Assembly (NCBI GenBank): GCA_035263865.1
Contig: DATFQX010000443.1
Span: 1-64,000 of the forward strand
Reading direction: 5' to 3'
DNA: 64,000 bases
Source of the DNA: VAZQ01 sp035263865
GTDB lineage: Bacteria > Pseudomonadota > Alphaproteobacteria > Rhizobiales > Xanthobacteraceae
Positions 61,928-64,000 of the stretch are shown piece by piece. The notes below the pieces were generated by a model. That model was not told the DNA's origin. It saw nothing but the letters and a program-made list of their open reading frames with translations, and ran no database searches. Made by a program: the position numbers and the translations under genes. Position 1 is the stretch's first letter, and each line of letters opens with the position of its first letter.

Positions 61928-62629
61928 TCATTCATCCCGGTGAGCCGCATATCGCCCGCCGTCCGCCCCTCCTCGCCCGTCCCCACCCAGTCGAACGCGC
62001 CCGAAGCGAATCAGCGAAAAATGTCCGAGCGGCGGCATCGGCCGGCGTTCGATGAGTCGCACGCCGCCGTGGCGCTCCGCCCATTGCGCTAGCCGCTGCC
62101 AGCGGAATTCCGGCCGCCAGCCGAGCCGTCGTGCCATCGGCGCAAAGCCCTGCTCGAACACGCGGCGCGGCCCGGCCTCGGCGCCGAGATGGTTGACCAG
62201 GATGATCTCGCCGCCCGGCTTAGTGACGCGGGCAAACTCGTTAAGCGCCGCCTCCGGGTTAGGCACCGTGGTGATGACGTATTGCGCGACCACGGCGTCG
62301 AAGAAGGCGTCGGGAAAGCCGAGATGCTGCGCGTCCATCACTGCCAGCGCCTCGACATGGGCGAGCCGGTGCGCGAGGACGCGCTCGTGCGCCTTGCGCA
62401 GCATCGGCTCGCAGTAGTCGACGCCGACGACCCGCTGCGTTGGCGCATAGTCGGTCAGCGAAATGCCAGTGCCGATTCCCACATCGAGGATGCGCCCGCC
62501 GATGCGCTCGGCCGCCGCGATCGAGGCCTTGCGGCCAGCATCAAAGACGGCGCCGAAAACGAAGTCGTAGACCGGCGCCCAGCGCGCATAGGCCTTCGCA
62601 ACCGTACCGATGTCGATTTCGCCCGCCAT
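61928..62629 (-). CDS. Class I SAM-dependent methyltransferase, PmtA-like
   Basis: A 233-residue methyltransferase. AYARWAPVYDFVFGAVFDAGR opens the protein and ILDVGIGTG (residues 48-55) is the SAM loop, followed by VVAQYVITTVPNPEAALNE, KPGGEIILVNHLGAEAGPRR and a C-terminal RRPMPPLGHFSLIR. This is the layout of the Rhodobacter/Bradyrhizobium-type phosphatidylethanolamine N-methyltransferase, which methylates membrane lipid toward phosphatidylcholine. The C-terminal tail (GGDGRGGADGG) is longer than usual. It lies 52 bases after mnmA on the same strand. An alternative is a quinone methyltransferase. Confidence 0.75.
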   Translation of the reverse strand: MAGEIDIGTVAKAYARWAPVYDFVFGAVFDAGRKASIAAAERIGGRILDVGIGTGISLTDYAPTQRVVGVDYCEPMLRKAHERVLAHRLAHVEALAVMDAQHLGFPDAFFDAVVAQYVITTVPNPEAALNEFARVTKPGGEIILVNHLGAEAGPRRVFEQGFAPMARRLGWRPEFRWQRLAQWAERHGGVRLIERRPMPPLGHFSLIRFGRVRLGGDGRGGADGGRYAAHRDE

Positions 62630-62681
62630 CGCCCCCGCGTCAACTCACGCTTCGCCGCTCCCATAAGCCGTGCGGCGAAAC

Positions 62682-63875
62682 TCACATGTGACTTGCGCCC
62701 GAGCCCACGCGCGCCTCTCGCATGAGCGGAAGGCGCGTTGCCGCGACCGCGCTTTGAATGAACCCGCCGCCGAGCACCCGCGCCTGTCCTTCGGCGGCGT
62801 CGTAGAACACGCAGGCCTGGCCCGGCGACACGCCGTCCTCGCCGTCGAGAAGATCGACCTCCACGCCATGTGCGCCCCGGCTGAGCCAAGCCGGCTGCGG
62901 CGGCCGGGTGGAGCGCACCTTGACGAATACCTCATGCCAACCGACGCACAGCGCATGCTCGATGCTGTCCCCGCCCAACCAGTTGACCTCGCGAAGACGC
63001 ATACGGCTAGTGCGCAAAGCCTCGCGCGGCCCTACGAGCACGCGGCGCGATGATGCATCGAGCCGGACCACATAAAGCGGATGGCCGGCGGCGATGCCAA
63101 GGCCACGGCGTTGGCCCACGGTGAAGTGAATGATACCAGAGTGGCGCCCGAGTACCCGGCCTTCGAGATCGACGATGTCGCCCGGCTCGGCGGCGCCGGG
63201 CTTGAGACGCTCGATCACCTCGGTGTAGCGGCCGGACGGCACGAAGCAGATGTCCTGGCTGTCGTGCTTGTCGGCGACCGCAAGGCCGAAGCGGCGCGCC
63301 AGCTCCCGAGTCTGTGCCTTCGTCTTGTCGCCAAGTGGGAAGCGCAGCACCTCAAGCTGCTCGCGTGTAGTGGCAAACAGGAAATAGCTCTGATCGCGCT
63401 CTTCCTCACGCGCCCGGTAAAGCGCGCGCCCGCCCCCCGGTAGCGGTCGTGAGGCGACGTAATGGCCGGTCGCGAGCACCTTGGCGCCGAGCTCGCGTGC
63501 GGTCGTTAAGAGATCGCGGAACTTGATCGACTGGTTGCACTCGATGCAAGGCACGGGGGTCTCGCCCGCCACATAGCTTTCGGCGAAGCGGTCGATGACC
63601 GCTTCCTTGAACCGGCTCTCGTAGTCGAGCACGTAATGGGGAATCCCGATCCGCTCCGCGACCGTGCGCGCGTCATAGACGTCCTGCCCGGCGCAGCAAG
63701 CGCCCTTGCGGTGGCTCGCGGCACCGTTGTCGTAGAGCTGCAGCGTCACGCCGATGACATCGAAGCCCTCGGCCTTGAGCAAGGCCGCAGTGACCGAGGA
63801 ATCAACGCCGCCGGACATGGCGACGACGACGCGGGTATCGCGGGGGGAGCCTTCGAGATCGAGGCTGTTGAACAT
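62682..63875 (-). CDS. mnmA: tRNA-specific 2-thiouridylase MnmA
   Basis: A 397-residue enzyme that adds sulfur at C2 of wobble uridine 34 in tRNA for Lys, Glu and Gln. The PP-loop is SGGVDSS (21-27); the catalytic cysteines are C113 (in PCIECN) and C210 (DSQDICFVP). GHYVASR, RDQSYFLFA and FTVGQRRGLGI are the other conserved blocks. A 25-codon fragment of a second copy lies at 52690-52764. The last 125 bases of the window upstream of this gene hold no recognisable gene. Confidence 0.95.
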   Translation of the reverse strand: MFNSLDLEGSPRDTRVVVAMSGGVDSSVTAALLKAEGFDVIGVTLQLYDNGAASHRKGACCAGQDVYDARTVAERIGIPHYVLDYESRFKEAVIDRFAESYVAGETPVPCIECNQSIKFRDLLTTARELGAKVLATGHYVASRPLPGGGRALYRAREEERDQSYFLFATTREQLEVLRFPLGDKTKAQTRELARRFGLAVADKHDSQDICFVPSGRYTEVIERLKPGAAEPGDIVDLEGRVLGRHSGIIHFTVGQRRGLGIAAGHPLYVVRLDASSRRVLVGPREALRTSRMRLREVNWLGGDSIEHALCVGWHEVFVKVRSTRPPQPAWLSRGAHGVEVDLLDGEDGVSPGQACVFYDAAEGQARVLGGGFIQSAVAATRLPLMREARVGSGASHM

Positions 63876-64000
63876 TGCGGTTTTCCGGCGCGCACTTTCC
63901 TAGACCTTATTATAGGCATTGGATCGAGGCGCCGCACGCACGCGAGCCGCCAGATACGCGTCCGCATGTCGCGCGGAATACAAAGCAGGTGCCACCAGGC

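Noticed and set aside
1..64000. CRISPR arrays, integrases, transposases and prophage genes
   Set aside because: No regularly spaced repeats and no recognisable recombinase or phage structural proteins were seen on either strand.

Overview
The window is a GC-rich chromosomal segment of an alphaproteobacterium, most likely of the order Hyphomicrobiales/Rhizobiales (Bradyrhizobium-Xanthobacteraceae side). The evidence is the general style: three kinds of ABC solute-binding proteins in many copies (Liv type, NMT1/TauT type, and the PF04392 'MRRREFI' type), TctC-type binding proteins, an Omp25/31-like barrel protein, a PmtA-like phospholipid methyltransferase, and REP-like GC palindromes between genes. 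No rRNA, tRNA or CRISPR array was recognised.

Layout. 1-4.3 kb holds a 3-hydroxyisobutyrate-dehydrogenase-like gene cut by the window edge, an HdeD-like membrane protein, a single-domain globin, fossil ends of a PF04392 gene surrounding a 49-residue membrane peptide gene, and an MFS exporter. 4.4-12.3 kb (+) is one co-directional unit: GntR regulator, DUF6166 protein, Liv-type ABC importer (binding protein, two permeases, two ATPases), a membrane di-iron hydroxylase, a small membrane protein and a zinc alcohol dehydrogenase. 12.4-15.3 kb holds a barrel protein, a YkoP-like protein and a lone NMT1-type binding protein whose C-terminus is frameshifted.

15.4-35.8 kb (-) is the most striking part: sixteen genes on one strand, many overlapping by a few bases. 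Reading with transcription (high to low coordinates): molybdenum hydroxylase large subunit, FAD subunit, 2Fe-2S subunit fused to a CoxG-like domain, second large subunit, M20 amidohydrolase, NADPH:F420 reductase (npdG), FO synthase (fbiC), a PLP-dependent fold-type-II enzyme, a two-subunit CoA-transferase, a luciferase-like (LLM) oxidoreductase, then a complete Liv ABC importer. Cofactor F420 synthesis, F420 reduction and a candidate F420-using enzyme are thus linked to uptake and to a molybdenum hydroxylase. I infer an F420-dependent catabolic pathway; the substrate is unknown.

35.9-41.3 kb carries a TauT-type ABC importer, a UbiD-family decarboxylase and a TctC-type binding protein. 41.3-42.7 kb is an AT-richer patch with a glycosyltransferase gene broken by one in-frame stop codon. 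42.8-51.4 kb (-) is a second catabolic operon: PuuE-like deacetylase/allantoinase homologue, HyuA, HyuB, a cyanuric-acid-hydrolase/barbiturase family ring-opening amidohydrolase with all three Ser/Lys pairs, and a dedicated NMT1-type ABC importer. This looks like uptake and hydrolytic opening of a cyclic amide or ureide.

51.6-57.6 kb is a debris-rich stretch: a VOC protein, a 75-base fragment of a second mnmA gene, two tandem PF04392 binding proteins, an Ldh2-type dehydrogenase, and a chimeric pseudogene in which a TctC N-terminus is joined to a frameshifted PF04392 gene. 57.8-61.9 kb (+) is a coupled signalling unit: small protein, hybrid-less sensor kinase, single-domain response regulator, and a response-regulator/class III cyclase. 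The window ends with a PmtA-like methyltransferase and intact mnmA (-).
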